Below are positions 9,003 to 18,199 of a stretch of DNA of 64,000 nucleotides, in pieces. Made by a program: the position numbers and the translations under genes. Source of the stretch: Deltaproteobacteria bacterium (GTDB taxonomy: Bacteria > Desulfobacterota > Desulfobacteria > Desulfobacterales > GCA-2748835); assembly GCA_002748835.1 (NCBI GenBank), contig PDTL01000016.1:1-64000 (forward strand), written 5' to 3'. Under the pieces are notes generated by a model. That model worked only from the letters and a program-made list of their open reading frames with translations. It was not told the DNA's origin and made no database searches. Position 1 is the stretch's first letter. The number at the start of each line of letters is the position of its first letter.

Positions 9003-10363
9003 GACCTGACCTGCCTGATCAACGTCTGTACCGATTCCCGAAACACATCGCCCCGGTGACCGTAACTCTGAAACATATCGAAACTGGCGCACCCCGGTGA
9101 CAGAAGCACCACACCATCGGTTCCGGCAGCCGCATATCCAGCCTGAACCGCTGCATCCATATCCGCTACCCGAATACCGCTTATCACCCCTTCGAGCTGG
9201 CGCTGAATCCCGTTGGCCGCTTCACCCATCAAAATCAGCGTCTTAACGCTTTGGGCAACTCGGTCTTTCAACACGGAAAAATCCCCGTTTTTATCACGAC
9301 CGCCCATGATCAGGACCACCGGCATCTCGAACGCGTTCAACGCCTTTTCCACCGCATCCACATTGGTGGCCTTGGAATCATTGTAAAAGGCGACATTTCC
9401 TGCAGTTCCAACGTATTCGATCCGGTGGGGCAGCCCTGAAAAGGTTGCCAATGCCGTGCGGACTCCGGTGTCCGTTGCACCGGCAGCCAAAGCAGCAAGG
9501 GCAGCTGCCGCCATATTTCCCTGGTTGTGCCGGCCAAAGAGTTTTGCCGCTGACAGCGGAATTGATTGCCTGTCCTGTCTGGTTCCGGAAAAGACAAGTT
9601 TGGCTGCCGCAAGGCAAATGCCTTCCATTCCCGGGGGTATTGCCCCATATCCCTGTACTGTCGCGATCAGTTCATCTGAAAGGGATGCGGCCCAGGGGTC
9701 ATCCATATTGAGGATGGCCACATCATCCGGTTTCTGATTTTCAAACACCCGCCGCTTAGACCGCTGATACGCCGCCATGCTGTCATACCGGTCCAGATGA
9801 TCCGGCGTCACATTCAGCAGTACCGCCACATGGGGCCGGAAGGTGTCGATGCTGTCCAGCTGAAAGCTGCTCACTTCCACCACCACCACGTCCGGCTGGG
9901 GCGATGCCATTACAGCGGCTGACAGCGGCGTTCCCAGATTCCCCCCAACCCACACCCGTTTTCCGGATGCGGCCAGCATGGCGCCGGTCAGCTCGGTGAC
10001 CGTGCTTTTGCCGTTGGTGCCGGTAACAGCCACAATGACGGCTGTTGTGAATCCTGCAGCCAGTTCCAGTTCTCCGATGACGGGAATGCCTGCTTTCCGG
10101 GCGGCCTGAAGCGGTGGAAGTGTCACGGGCACACCGGGGCTGATCACGATACCCTCCGCCGATACAAACGCGGCTTCCGGATGCGCGCCCTGGATCAGCT
10201 CCACGCCCAGACCGCTGAGCGCTGCTTCTGCGTCCGGATGTGTACCGGACGGATCGCGGTCATTGACAGTGACCCGGGCACCGGCGCGGGACAGCAGACG
10301 GGCCGCTGCCATGCCGCTGCGCCCCATTCCCACGACCAGTATCCGTTTGTCCCTGACCTGCAT
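8999..10363 (-). CDS. murD: UDP-MurNAc-L-Ala--D-Glu ligase MurD
   Basis: Cytoplasmic Mur ligase that adds D-glutamate. The start at ATG 10363 gives 454 residues beginning MQVRDKRILVVGMGRSGMAA, which places the UDP-binding motif near the N terminus as in other MurD proteins. The frame is open upstream into mraY but that part has no MurD character. The ATP loop TGTNGKSTVTEL, the NVTPDHLDRY motif and the C-terminal LLSPGCASFDMF are visible. It is 11 nt after mraY and overlaps ftsW by 4 nt. Confidence 0.96.
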   Translation of the reverse strand: MQVRDKRILVVGMGRSGMAAARLLSRAGARVTVNDRDPSGTHPDAEAALSGLGVELIQGAHPEAAFVSAEGIVISPGVPVTLPPLQAARKAGIPVIGELELAAGFTTAVIVAVTGTNGKSTVTELTGAMLAASGKRVWVGGNLGTPLSAAVMASPQPDVVVVEVSSFQLDSIDTFRPHVAVLLNVTPDHLDRYDSMAAYQRSKRRVFENQKPDDVAILNMDDPWAASLSDELIATVQGYGAIPPGMEGICLAAAKLVFSGTRQDRQSIPLSAAKLFGRHNQGNMAAAALAALAAGATDTGVRTALATFSGLPHRIEYVGTAGNVAFYNDSKATNVDAVEKALNAFEMPVVLIMGGRDKNGDFSVLKDRVAQSVKTLILMGEAANGIQRQLEGVISGIRVADMDAAVQAGYAAAGTDGVVLLSPGCASFDMFQSYGHRGDVFRESVQTLIRQVRS

Positions 10364-10374
10364 AAGTCCCGCTT

Positions 10375-11454
10375 TCACCGTATTTTCAACGAACTGAGCG
10401 CAATCAACGCCAGCATGATCGATACAATCCAGAACCGGACAATCACCTTGTTTTCCGGCCATCCCCGTTGTTCATAATGATGATGCAGAGGTGCCATCCG
10501 AAAAATCCGTTTCCCACCGGTCATCTTGAAATATCCGACCTGCAGCATCACAGACAGGGCTTCCACCACAAAAATACCGCCCACAATCACCAGCATGATC
10601 TCCTGTTTGGCCAGCACGGCAATGGTTCCCAGAATGCCGCCCAGGGAAAGGGAACCCACATCCCCCATGAACAACTGGGCCGGATAGGCATTGAACCAGA
10701 GAAACCCGAACCCTGCGCCGCAGAGGATGCCGCAGAGGATGGTAATATCCCCGCATCCCCTGATGAAGTTGATGTGCAGGTATTTGGCAAACGCCGCATG
10801 TCCGGCCACATAGGTGAACACCATATAGGTCGCGGCCGTGGTGATCACCGGCCCGATGGCCAGACCGTCCAGGCCGTCGGTAAGGTTCACGGCATTGGAT
10901 GTGCCCACAATCACCAGGGCAGCAAAAGGGATGAAAAAAATCCCTAAATCCGGATTCATATGCTTGAAAAACGGAATCGTTACATGGGTGTCAAATTCCG
11001 GACACCGGTAGATCAGCACCCCGGTGATCAGGCCGATACTGATCTGTCCGGCCAGTTTTCCCCGGGCACTCAGTCCATCCGTGTTCTTTTTCACCACTTT
11101 CAGATAATCATCCGCAAACCCGATCATCCCATAGCAGACGGTTACCAGAAGAATGATCCAGACATACGGGCTAGCCAGATCGGTCCAGAGCAGGGCGCAG
11201 ACGATAAATGCACCCAGAATCTGAATCCCGCCCATAGTTGGTGTTCCGGCCTTGGACAAATGGGTTTGCGGGCCGTTTTCCCGGATCACCTGTTTCACCT
11301 GCAGTTTTCGCATGTTCCGGATCACCATGGGTCCCAAAAAATAGCTCAGGGCCAGGGCCGTGATACTGGCATAAATGGTCCGGAACGTGATGTAGCGGAA
11401 CACATTCAAAAAGGTATAATCCGTATGCAGGGCGTAGAGCAGATGATACAGCAT
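10375..11454 (-). CDS. mraY: Phospho-N-acetylmuramoyl-pentapeptide transferase MraY
   Basis: Ten-helix membrane enzyme that transfers phospho-MurNAc-pentapeptide to undecaprenyl phosphate to make lipid I. The 359 residues contain the family motifs [14 protein letters not shown] (Mg/substrate aspartates), [35 protein letters not shown] and APLHHHYE. The length is normal. The start overlaps the murF stop by one base (TGATG), which suggests coupled translation. Confidence 0.97.
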   Translation of the reverse strand: MLYHLLYALHTDYTFLNVFRYITFRTIYASITALALSYFLGPMVIRNMRKLQVKQVIRENGPQTHLSKAGTPTMGGIQILGAFIVCALLWTDLASPYVWIILLVTVCYGMIGFADDYLKVVKKNTDGLSARGKLAGQISIGLITGVLIYRCPEFDTHVTIPFFKHMNPDLGIFFIPFAALVIVGTSNAVNLTDGLDGLAIGPVITTAATYMVFTYVAGHAAFAKYLHINFIRGCGDITILCGILCGAGFGFLWFNAYPAQLFMGDVGSLSLGGILGTIAVLAKQEIMLVIVGGIFVVEALSVMLQVGYFKMTGGKRIFRMAPLHHHYEQRGWPENKVIVRFWIVSIMLALIALSSLKIR

Positions 11455-12917
11455 CAGGTCGTTTCCATTTCTCTGGTGACCGCGCCCGCTTCAGCATCCC
11501 CATGCGCGAGCAGGGTCAGTATCGTCTCCATTTCCATGGCCCGGGATCCTTTAAGCAACACGTGGGTGTGCGGGCCGAGCTGTTTTTTCAGCGCGGCCGC
11601 AATCGATTCCTTAGAAGCGACCGTAACCGAAACCGCTGTCATGCCCCCGGCCAGTGCGCCTTCACGCACATCTCCGGCATAGTCACCGGTGACATACAAG
11701 TGTGTCACGCCGCATGCGGCACAATGCGCGCCGATTTGCCGATGGCAGGTTTCTGCCAATGTGCCCAACTCCTTCATATCCCCCAGGACTGCGATCCGGC
11801 AGGGTGCATCGCGCTCTGTCAGTACATCGATCGCACCCTTCATGGAGACTGGGTTGGCGTTATAGGCATCATTCATCAGTGTGGCACCAGATGGATCTTT
11901 CCAAATTTCCAGGCGACCGGGCATGGGTATAAACGACGCCAGCCCTCCCGCAATCGTTTTTGGAGATAGCCCGGCAATGTGTCCCACACCGGCGGCAGCC
12001 AACGCATTCAGGACCATAAACCGGCCGAAGGTATTCAATCGGACCCCCGCCTCTCCAGCCGGTGTCTGCAGCACAAAGGAAAGCCCCTCCGGTGTTCGCG
12101 AGATCTCTGCCGCACGGATATCCGCCCTATCCGATGTGCCGAACCAGAGTATCGGCCCGCGGGCAAGGGATTCCATGGCCGCCACCCGGCGATCCTCCCG
12201 GTTCAGCACCAACGGGCGACCCGGTTCCATGGCCGTCATCAGCTCGGCCTTGGCCGCAGCCACCCCATCGATCGACCCCAAACCTGCCACATGCGCAGCC
12301 CCCACATTGGTGATCACCCCGATATCCGGCTCACAGATCCGGGTCAGGGTATGGATTTCACCGGGTCCATTCATGCCCAGCTCTGCCACGCACCAGCGAT
12401 GGGACGGAGTCAGGTTTAGCAAGGTCAGGGGCAAACCGATCGCGTTGTTGAAATTCCCCTGCGGCACATGGGTTTCAAACGTGGACGCCAGCACACACCG
12501 GATCATTTCCCGTGTGGAGGTCTTACCGGCAGACCCGGTCACGGCAACCAGACCAGGATTATAGGTTCGTCGGCGCCATCTTCCCAGAGCCCCCAGGGCA
12601 CGGGTGGTATCAGGCACACGGATCACCCGAATACCTTGAGCGGCAAGAGACGCAGCAACCCCATCGTCCATCACCATGACACCGGCAGCCCCGCTGCGGA
12701 CTGCCGCATCAATATAGGCATGTCCATTCAGCCGTTTTCCCCGGATGGCCACATACAGGCTACCGGGTTCAAGAGTACGGCTATCTATTGAAATTGCTGA
12801 AAATTTGATTGATTGATTGCGATCATTCCTCGCGCTTTCCGATTCCCGGCCACCGGTCGCACGGATGACCGCTTCAAGGGGCCATGCAGGCGGTGTTAGG
12901 TGCCGATTGTTCATCAT
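11454..12917 (-). CDS. murF: UDP-MurNAc-tripeptide--D-Ala-D-Ala ligase MurF
   Basis: Mur ligase adding the D-Ala-D-Ala dipeptide. The 487 residues show the N-terminal domain with [20 protein letters not shown], the ATP loop [12 protein letters not shown] and [11 protein letters not shown]. The C-terminal domain carries [11 protein letters not shown] and [10 protein letters not shown]. The start ATG overlaps the murE stop (ATGA) and a second ATG follows directly, so the exact start could be one codon later. The upstream partner is murE and the downstream one mraY. Confidence 0.96.
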   Translation of the reverse strand: MMNNRHLTPPAWPLEAVIRATGGRESESARNDRNQSIKFSAISIDSRTLEPGSLYVAIRGKRLNGHAYIDAAVRSGAAGVMVMDDGVAASLAAQGIRVIRVPDTTRALGALGRWRRRTYNPGLVAVTGSAGKTSTREMIRCVLASTFETHVPQGNFNNAIGLPLTLLNLTPSHRWCVAELGMNGPGEIHTLTRICEPDIGVITNVGAAHVAGLGSIDGVAAAKAELMTAMEPGRPLVLNREDRRVAAMESLARGPILWFGTSDRADIRAAEISRTPEGLSFVLQTPAGEAGVRLNTFGRFMVLNALAAAGVGHIAGLSPKTIAGGLASFIPMPGRLEIWKDPSGATLMNDAYNANPVSMKGAIDVLTERDAPCRIAVLGDMKELGTLAETCHRQIGAHCAACGVTHLYVTGDYAGDVREGALAGGMTAVSVTVASKESIAAALKKQLGPHTHVLLKGSRAMEMETILTLLAHGDAEAGAVTREMETT

Positions 12918-14428
12918 TCCGCCAATGCCTTTCGTGCTTCATCCCGATCATCAAACGGGTGCTTTGTTTTCCCGATGATCTGATAGGTTTCATGCCCCTT
13001 GCCGGCAATCAGTACCGCATCCCCGGGCCGGGCCAGTTTCATGCCGAGCCGGATCGCACGCCGGCGATCCGGCTCCACCAGGAAACCGCCCCCCTCCGTA
13101 TCTGACGGCCCGCAGACGTCTGGATCCACCGTGAGTTCCCGGCAGACGACAGTATCGATACCAGAACGGATATCGCTGATAATTGCCAGCGGATCTTCGG
13201 TGCGCGGGTTGTCGGATGTCACAATGGCCACATCACTGAGCATTGTACCGATCCGCCCCATCTGCGGGCGCTTACTGCGATCCCGGTCTCCGCCGCATCC
13301 GAACACGCTGATCAGTCGACCGTCTTTTACCTGTTTTATCCCCAGCAGCACTTTTTCAAGGGCATCCGGGGTATGGGCATAATCGACAAACACGTACCGG
13401 CCGCAGCGATCCGCAATCCGCTCCAGCCGGCCGGGCACAGCTGAAAAGGCGGTAATCCCGGCTGCAATTTCCCCCAGGCTCAGCCCGGCTGTCTGAGCAA
13501 TCCCAGCTGCCACCAAAATATTTTCCAAATTAAACCGGCCTGCCAGGGCAGATGAAAAGCCGATTCGATTCCCGCCAAACACCAGTTCACCGCGCACCCC
13601 GTCCAGATTGAATGACACGGTTGCTGCGTGCAGTCCGTCTGCTTCATCCGGCCCCACTCGAAGGCAGGTGCCCGCATAGGTATCGGCCAGGGTTTTCCCC
13701 ACGGGATCTGCGGTATTGAACACCAGCCCCGGTTTCACCGTCACGTTGCTGGACTCGAATACCGCACTGAAAAACCGTTCCTTACAGATCCGGTAGGCGG
13801 CCATATCCCCATGATAGTCCAAGTGATCCTGGCTCAGGTTGGTAAAGGCCCGGATATCAAACCCGCACCCGGCAAGCCGGTGCAGATCAATGGCATGAGA
13901 AGAAACCTCCATAACCACGTGGGTCACGCCGGCCAGTCGCATGGCATGCAATGTCTGCTGAAGTTCCAGTGCATCCGGTGTGGTCATGGGTGCCGGCACC
14001 ACCTGATCCTGGTACCGGACATTAACCGTACCCATGACGCCCACGCAATGCCCGGCTAAGGTCAGCATTGATTCCACCAGATAGGAAGTGGTGGTTTTGC
14101 CGTTGGTTCCCGTGATGCCGATCAGACACAGGTCGTCTGCGGGATTGCCGTAGAACGCGGCCGCAATCGGTCCGACCGCCTGCCGGGTGTTTGGCACCAC
14201 AGCCACAGGCACGCCTGCATCCACGGGCCATTCCGCCACAACTGCCACTGCCCCGTTGCGTACGGCCTCGGGAATAAAGTCATGTCCGTCTGCGGAAAAT
14301 CCATTGACAGCGATGAAGAGACTCCCCGGCGTCACGGACTGAGCCCGGGTAAACACACCGCTGATTTCCGGATTTGCCATACATCCAATTGCGCCGTCTA
14401 CGCTGTTCAGCAGTGTGCTCAGCTTCAT
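12914..14428 (-). CDS. murE: UDP-MurNAc-dipeptide--meso-diaminopimelate ligase MurE
   Basis: Mur ligase that adds the third stem residue. The 504 residues contain SLFIAVNGFSADGHDFI, the ATP loop TGTNGKTTTSYLVE, MEVSSHAIDLHR, DYAHTPDALEKVL and TSDNPRTEDP. The DNPR motif is the established marker of meso-diaminopimelate specificity, so the peptidoglycan is inferred to be of the DAP type. The start overlaps the ftsI stop by 4 nt. Confidence 0.96.
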   Translation of the reverse strand: MKLSTLLNSVDGAIGCMANPEISGVFTRAQSVTPGSLFIAVNGFSADGHDFIPEAVRNGAVAVVAEWPVDAGVPVAVVPNTRQAVGPIAAAFYGNPADDLCLIGITGTNGKTTTSYLVESMLTLAGHCVGVMGTVNVRYQDQVVPAPMTTPDALELQQTLHAMRLAGVTHVVMEVSSHAIDLHRLAGCGFDIRAFTNLSQDHLDYHGDMAAYRICKERFFSAVFESSNVTVKPGLVFNTADPVGKTLADTYAGTCLRVGPDEADGLHAATVSFNLDGVRGELVFGGNRIGFSSALAGRFNLENILVAAGIAQTAGLSLGEIAAGITAFSAVPGRLERIADRCGRYVFVDYAHTPDALEKVLLGIKQVKDGRLISVFGCGGDRDRSKRPQMGRIGTMLSDVAIVTSDNPRTEDPLAIISDIRSGIDTVVCRELTVDPDVCGPSDTEGGGFLVEPDRRRAIRLGMKLARPGDAVLIAGKGHETYQIIGKTKHPFDDRDEARKALAE

Positions 14429-16164
14429 CCCCTGATGTCACCTTTCCGATCCACAAGCAGCTGATGGTTCAAACCAGTGGGTCTGACATTCAAATAGGTG
14501 AGGGTTTCACGGACAATATCCCGAAATACAGGCGCGGCCACCACCCCGCCGTAATACGCGTCTTTTGGTTCATCAATCACCACCAGCACGGTAACCGAAG
14601 GATTTTCCACCGGCGCGAAACCAACAAAGGATGCGATATATTTTCCCCTGGCATAGGTTCCGTTTCGCCCGGCCTTCTGGGCCGTTCCGGTTTTTCCGGC
14701 AACCGGATATCCTTCAACCAGGGCATTACTGCCAGTCCCCTCTTCAGACACGGCCATCATCATCATGCCTCGAACCGAGGCGGCGGTTTTTTCTGAAATC
14801 ACCCGTCGCACCGGCTCCGGCGAAAACAGATCACGGATCTGCCGATTTTCATCGGTAATCGCCCTCACGATATACGGCTTCATCAGCGTGCCGCCATTGG
14901 CTATGGCGCTGGTCGCCGCAGCCAGCTGAATGGCGGAAACGCTGATCCCCTGACCAAAAGCAATGGCACACCGGTCCAGGGGCGTCCACCGTTCATGGGG
15001 CGGCAGCAGACCGGCAGTTTCAGCCGGACAGCCCACCAACGAAGGCACACCGAAACCGAACCGTGTCAAAAATGCGTACAGGTCCCGCTTCCCGATTTTT
15101 TCTGATATCTTGGCAGCGCCGATATTGCTCGAATGTTGGATAATGCCACTCAGACTCAGCCATTTTTCAGGATGGGTGTCATGGATAACATCCGGCCCCA
15201 CCCGGTAATTGCCGTTTTCACAATAAAAAATAGATCGCGGACTGCAGGATCCGCTCTCAAGGGCTGCTGATGCTAAAAAGACCTTTAGTGTGGATCCAGG
15301 CTCAAACGGATCGGTCACTGCCCGGTTGCGCCAGATATCCGGAGTGAATGCCCGGAACCCGTTCGGATTAAATGCCGGATAATGCGCCAGCGCCAACACG
15401 GCACCGGTTGCCGGATCCATCACCACGGCCATGCCGGAAGCTGCCTTGTGCTTGCGAACGGCTTCAGACAAGGCCTTTTCCGTGACATACTGAATGGTTT
15501 CATCCAGGGTCAGCACCAGGCTGTCTCCGTCGCGGCCCCGTTCCCCTTGCCGGTTATAGCAACGGGATCTGGCATCTTTCACCAGGGTCATTTCCGCAGT
15601 TCGCCCTTTCAGGACTTTATTGTAGTGGTATTCCAAGCCTTCGAGCCCGACCTGATCCACCCCGCAAAACCCGATAATCTGGCCCGCCAGTTCTTTTTGC
15701 GGATAAAAACGGGTCGAATCTTCCGTGCAGATCAATCCGTCGAGGTTCAAGGCATTAAGAGCGGCTTTTTCACGCGGAGAAATCTGGCGCTTGATCCAGA
15801 CAAACCGCCGTCTTGATGTCAATTTTTTAGCAATCTTTTTTCGAGACATCCCAAGAATTTCGGACAATGCGGACGCGGTCTGCGCCACATTCGTATCTGT
15901 AATCTGACTGGGCCGTACCGCCACGGAAGCGCTGTCTGTACTCACAGCCAGCTCCCGCATGCTGCGGGTCAGAATCGCTCCCCGCGTACCGGTGAGGGCA
16001 ACTTCCCGAATCGTCTGTGTTCGTCCCCGGTCTGCCAGGCTAGGGGAGGGCAGCACCTGGAGGTAGGCGGCACGAACCATAATCACAGACAGCAAGAGCA
16101 AGAATACCGATCCCACGACCGCCAGCCGGATCCGAACAGACGCTTTTTTTTGCGGTTTACTCAT
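14425..16164 (-). CDS. ftsI: Septal penicillin-binding protein FtsI (PBP3, transpeptidase)
   Basis: Class B penicillin-binding protein that cross-links septal peptidoglycan in complex with FtsW. The 579 residues have a short basic cytoplasmic end, one membrane anchor (about residues 12-34) and a PBP dimerisation domain. The transpeptidase domain has the catalytic S291-T-L-K294, SSN in QHSSNIGAAKI, and KTGTAQK. The start overlaps ftsL by 8 nt. A stronger ribosome site is lacking, consistent with translational coupling. Confidence 0.96.
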   Translation of the reverse strand: MSKPQKKASVRIRLAVVGSVFLLLLSVIMVRAAYLQVLPSPSLADRGRTQTIREVALTGTRGAILTRSMRELAVSTDSASVAVRPSQITDTNVAQTASALSEILGMSRKKIAKKLTSRRRFVWIKRQISPREKAALNALNLDGLICTEDSTRFYPQKELAGQIIGFCGVDQVGLEGLEYHYNKVLKGRTAEMTLVKDARSRCYNRQGERGRDGDSLVLTLDETIQYVTEKALSEAVRKHKAASGMAVVMDPATGAVLALAHYPAFNPNGFRAFTPDIWRNRAVTDPFEPGSTLKVFLASAALESGSCSPRSIFYCENGNYRVGPDVIHDTHPEKWLSLSGIIQHSSNIGAAKISEKIGKRDLYAFLTRFGFGVPSLVGCPAETAGLLPPHERWTPLDRCAIAFGQGISVSAIQLAAATSAIANGGTLMKPYIVRAITDENRQIRDLFSPEPVRRVISEKTAASVRGMMMMAVSEEGTGSNALVEGYPVAGKTGTAQKAGRNGTYARGKYIASFVGFAPVENPSVTVLVVIDEPKDAYYGGVVAAPVFRDIVRETLTYLNVRPTGLNHQLLVDRKGDIRG

Positions 16165-16432
16165 TGATAATCACCATCTGTTTCTGGGACGGCATCGTCA
16201 GTCCCAATTTTTTTTCCGCCTGTTGTGAGATCTCTCTGGGCGATGCCAGATATCCCAGCTCGATCCGAAGCTGCGTCTGCCGGCTGCGGAGCTCCTGACG
16301 CCTGGCTTCTGCTTCCGCATGTCGATAGCCGATCTGGCGGCATTCCACGCGGCACCAGGTCCAGAAAAACACCTCGCCGACAAGGACAGCCACCCACACC
16401 AAATAGACGACTAATGTTTTTTGAGAAGCCAT
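16157..16432 (-). CDS. ftsL: Cell division protein FtsL-like
   Basis: 91-residue bitopic protein with one N-terminal membrane helix (LVVYLVWVAVLVGEVFFWTW) followed by an alpha-helical, coiled-coil-like stretch rich in E, R and Q (HAEAEARRQELRSRQTQLRIELGYL). The end is MPSQKQMVII, like the FtsL tail before the ftsI start. FtsL proteins share little sequence. The call rests on size, topology and its place between rsmH and ftsI. It would act with FtsQ and FtsB to activate FtsWI. Confidence 0.85.
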   Translation of the reverse strand: MASQKTLVVYLVWVAVLVGEVFFWTWCRVECRQIGYRHAEAEARRQELRSRQTQLRIELGYLASPREISQQAEKKLGLTMPSQKQMVIINE

Positions 16433-16445
16433 ATTACCCTGCCAC

Positions 16446-17387
16446 TCAGCCCAAACGTTCCGCCACCCGCAACAGAGCGCTGCGCGACATGGGGTTGGCC
16501 GTCACCTCTTCGTCTGTGGGCCGAAGCGCCTTCCGAGTCAGTACCTTCATGACCGGCTGCCGCCCACACACGCAGTGGGGAAAATCTTTCGGACAGATGC
16601 ACCCGGTTGCCAGATCCCGCATTCGGTGCTTTACAATCCGGTCTTCCAGAGAATGAAACGAAATCACACACAGACGCCCGCCCGGTGCCAGCAGATCCGG
16701 CGCGATCTGCATGAGGCGTTCCACCCGTTCAAGCTCCCGGTTCACCGCAATTCGCAGGGCCATAAAAATCCGGGTGGCTGGATGGATTTTCTGTTTGTCA
16801 GCCACCTTCTGCGGGATCGCCCCCTTGACAAGCTCGGCGAGTTCCCGACTTGTCTGGATCGGCTGTGCCTGACGGCGCTCGACTATCCGCCGGGCAATTT
16901 TTCGAGAAAACCGTTCTTCACCGAATTTAAAAAAGATGTTGGCCAGCGCCGACGCATCTGCCGTGTTGATGATATCTGCAGCACTCTGGCCTGCCCGGAC
17001 ATCCATCCGCATGTCCAGCGGCTCGTCAAGCCGGAAACTAAACCCCCGGCCGCTCGCGTCGATCTGATGCTGGGAAAGCCCCAGATCGACAAGGATGCCA
17101 TCAACTGCCGGGATGGCCAATCGGGCCAGGATGCTGTCTAACGCATCAAAATTCGCATGAACAAGGTGGACGTGTGCCGTTTCAGAGACCAGAAGGGCGT
17201 TTGCATGAGAGATCGCGTCCGCATCCTGATCGATTCCGATCAGCGTTCCCGCCGGCTGCACCTGCTCCAAAATTCGACATGCATGGCCGGCACCCCCGAG
17301 GGTTCCATCAACATAAACACCTCCGGGGCGGCAGTTGAGATACCGCATCACCGCTTCGGGCATGACCGATGTATGGTGGTACGGCAT
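16446..17387 (-). CDS. rsmH: 16S rRNA (cytosine-1402-N4)-methyltransferase RsmH (MraW)
   Basis: SAM-dependent methyltransferase acting on C1402 in the ribosomal P site. The 313 residues start MPYHHTSVMPEAVMRYL and contain the SAM-binding VDGTLGGAGH. Also visible are ILVDLGLSQHQID and GRGFSFRLDEPLDMRMD, then ALRIAVNRELE and CVISFHSLEDRIVK, and the C-terminal LTRKALRPTDEE. All are RsmH hallmarks. It is 2 nt downstream of the mraZ stop and is the second gene of the dcw cluster. Confidence 0.97.
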   Translation of the reverse strand: MPYHHTSVMPEAVMRYLNCRPGGVYVDGTLGGAGHACRILEQVQPAGTLIGIDQDADAISHANALLVSETAHVHLVHANFDALDSILARLAIPAVDGILVDLGLSQHQIDASGRGFSFRLDEPLDMRMDVRAGQSAADIINTADASALANIFFKFGEERFSRKIARRIVERRQAQPIQTSRELAELVKGAIPQKVADKQKIHPATRIFMALRIAVNRELERVERLMQIAPDLLAPGGRLCVISFHSLEDRIVKHRMRDLATGCICPKDFPHCVCGRQPVMKVLTRKALRPTDEEVTANPMSRSALLRVAERLG

Positions 17388-17389
17388 GA

Positions 17390-17836
17390 TTAGATACCTA
17401 TATTATCAATTTCCCTGCAATATTCTTCATCATCAAGGGCGTCCTGCATTTCCGTATCTCCAGCATCCCATCGCTGTCGATCCCAGATTTCAAACCGCTC
17501 CAGCATACCGGTAAGCACAATCTCCTTCTCAAGACCGGCATATTCCCGAAGGGGTTGGGGAATCAGCACTCTCCACTGCTTGTCACAGGGGCACTCATAG
17601 GCAGCGCCGACAAAAAAACGAACAAAACGACGTGTCCGCTTATCTTTTTTGGCAAGGGCCAAGGCGTGCCGTTCAATCTCCGACCATTCATCGAACGTGT
17701 AAACAAACAGGCAATTGTCCCGACGCGTAATCATCACGCCATCTCCACCGCCGGTCTGAATCTCAGCCCGGAACCTGGACGGAATAATGATGCGTCCTTT
17801 TGTATCAATTGTATGGTAGGAGTGCCCCCTGAACAT
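17390..17836 (-). CDS. mraZ: Transcriptional regulator MraZ
   Basis: First gene of the dcw cluster. MraZ is an AbrB-like DNA-binding protein that forms ring oligomers and represses its own operon. The 148 residues carry two MraZ/SpoVT-type half domains. The first begins FRGHSYHTIDTKGRIIIPSRFR and the second contains the DKQWRVLIPQPLREYAGLEKEIVLTGMLERFEIW region. Length and repeat layout are typical. Period-10 GTG triplets lie 26-48 nt upstream, which would suit autoregulation. Confidence 0.95.
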   Translation of the reverse strand: MFRGHSYHTIDTKGRIIIPSRFRAEIQTGGGDGVMITRRDNCLFVYTFDEWSEIERHALALAKKDKRTRRFVRFFVGAAYECPCDKQWRVLIPQPLREYAGLEKEIVLTGMLERFEIWDRQRWDAGDTEMQDALDDEEYCREIDNIGI

Positions 17837-17861
17837 ACGCCCGGCCTCTCTTTTGTTGTGG

Positions 17862-17884
17862 CACTTTAAACCACATCACTACAC
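17862..17884 (-). promoter_or_regulatory. Possible MraZ operator (GTG repeats)
   Basis: On the minus strand GTG triplets occur with 10-nt spacing (at 17882-17884, 17872-17874 and 17862-17864), plus an extra one at 17877-17879. They lie just upstream of the mraZ start. Known MraZ operators are tandem GTG-containing repeats on one face of the helix at about 10-nt spacing. The match is by spacing and core only. Confidence 0.35.
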
Positions 17885-17908
17885 AAATTTCAATTAAATG
17901 TTAAAATC

Positions 17909-17936
17909 AGCCTACATTAAATCCACCAAGAGTCAA
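17909..17936 (-). promoter_or_regulatory. Likely promoter of the dcw cluster
   Basis: The minus strand has TTGACT (17931-17936), a 16-nt spacer and TAGGCT (17909-17914). This places a start site near 17902, about 65 nt upstream of mraZ. The -35 is good and the -10 is weak, which is compatible with a regulated promoter. It is the only clear candidate in the gap. Confidence 0.45.
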
Positions 17937-17939
17937 GAG

Positions 17940-18199
17940 AAAATACAATTTAATCTATATTTTTTTGAACTATCTTAACACGTTGAATAGGGGTGTGGCG
18001 GAAAGTGGAATTCAGGACTTAAAAGTGGAGGAAGCGCGCAATGACAGGGGTTAAGGCCGATAGCGAAGAAGGTCATCAAGGCATGACAGGGGGCCGCGTC
18101 TGCCCAAAAGTTCATTTAGGGGATCTAAATAAAAACGTTCAAATCAAAAAATCAAGGGCCATCAACAGGGCATTGCGCCCCGAAAACGCCCGCAAAAAA
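17940..18199. other. Intergenic stretch without a supported gene
   Basis: The 260 bases between the dcw promoter and the CNNM/CBS gene hold no convincing coding frame. A plus-strand frame running from 18041 is the antisense of the next gene. Two AAAGTGGA repeats (about 18003 and 18022, plus strand) and a weak GGGC/GCCC hairpin near the 3' end of the next gene are visible. I assign no function. Confidence 0.4.
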
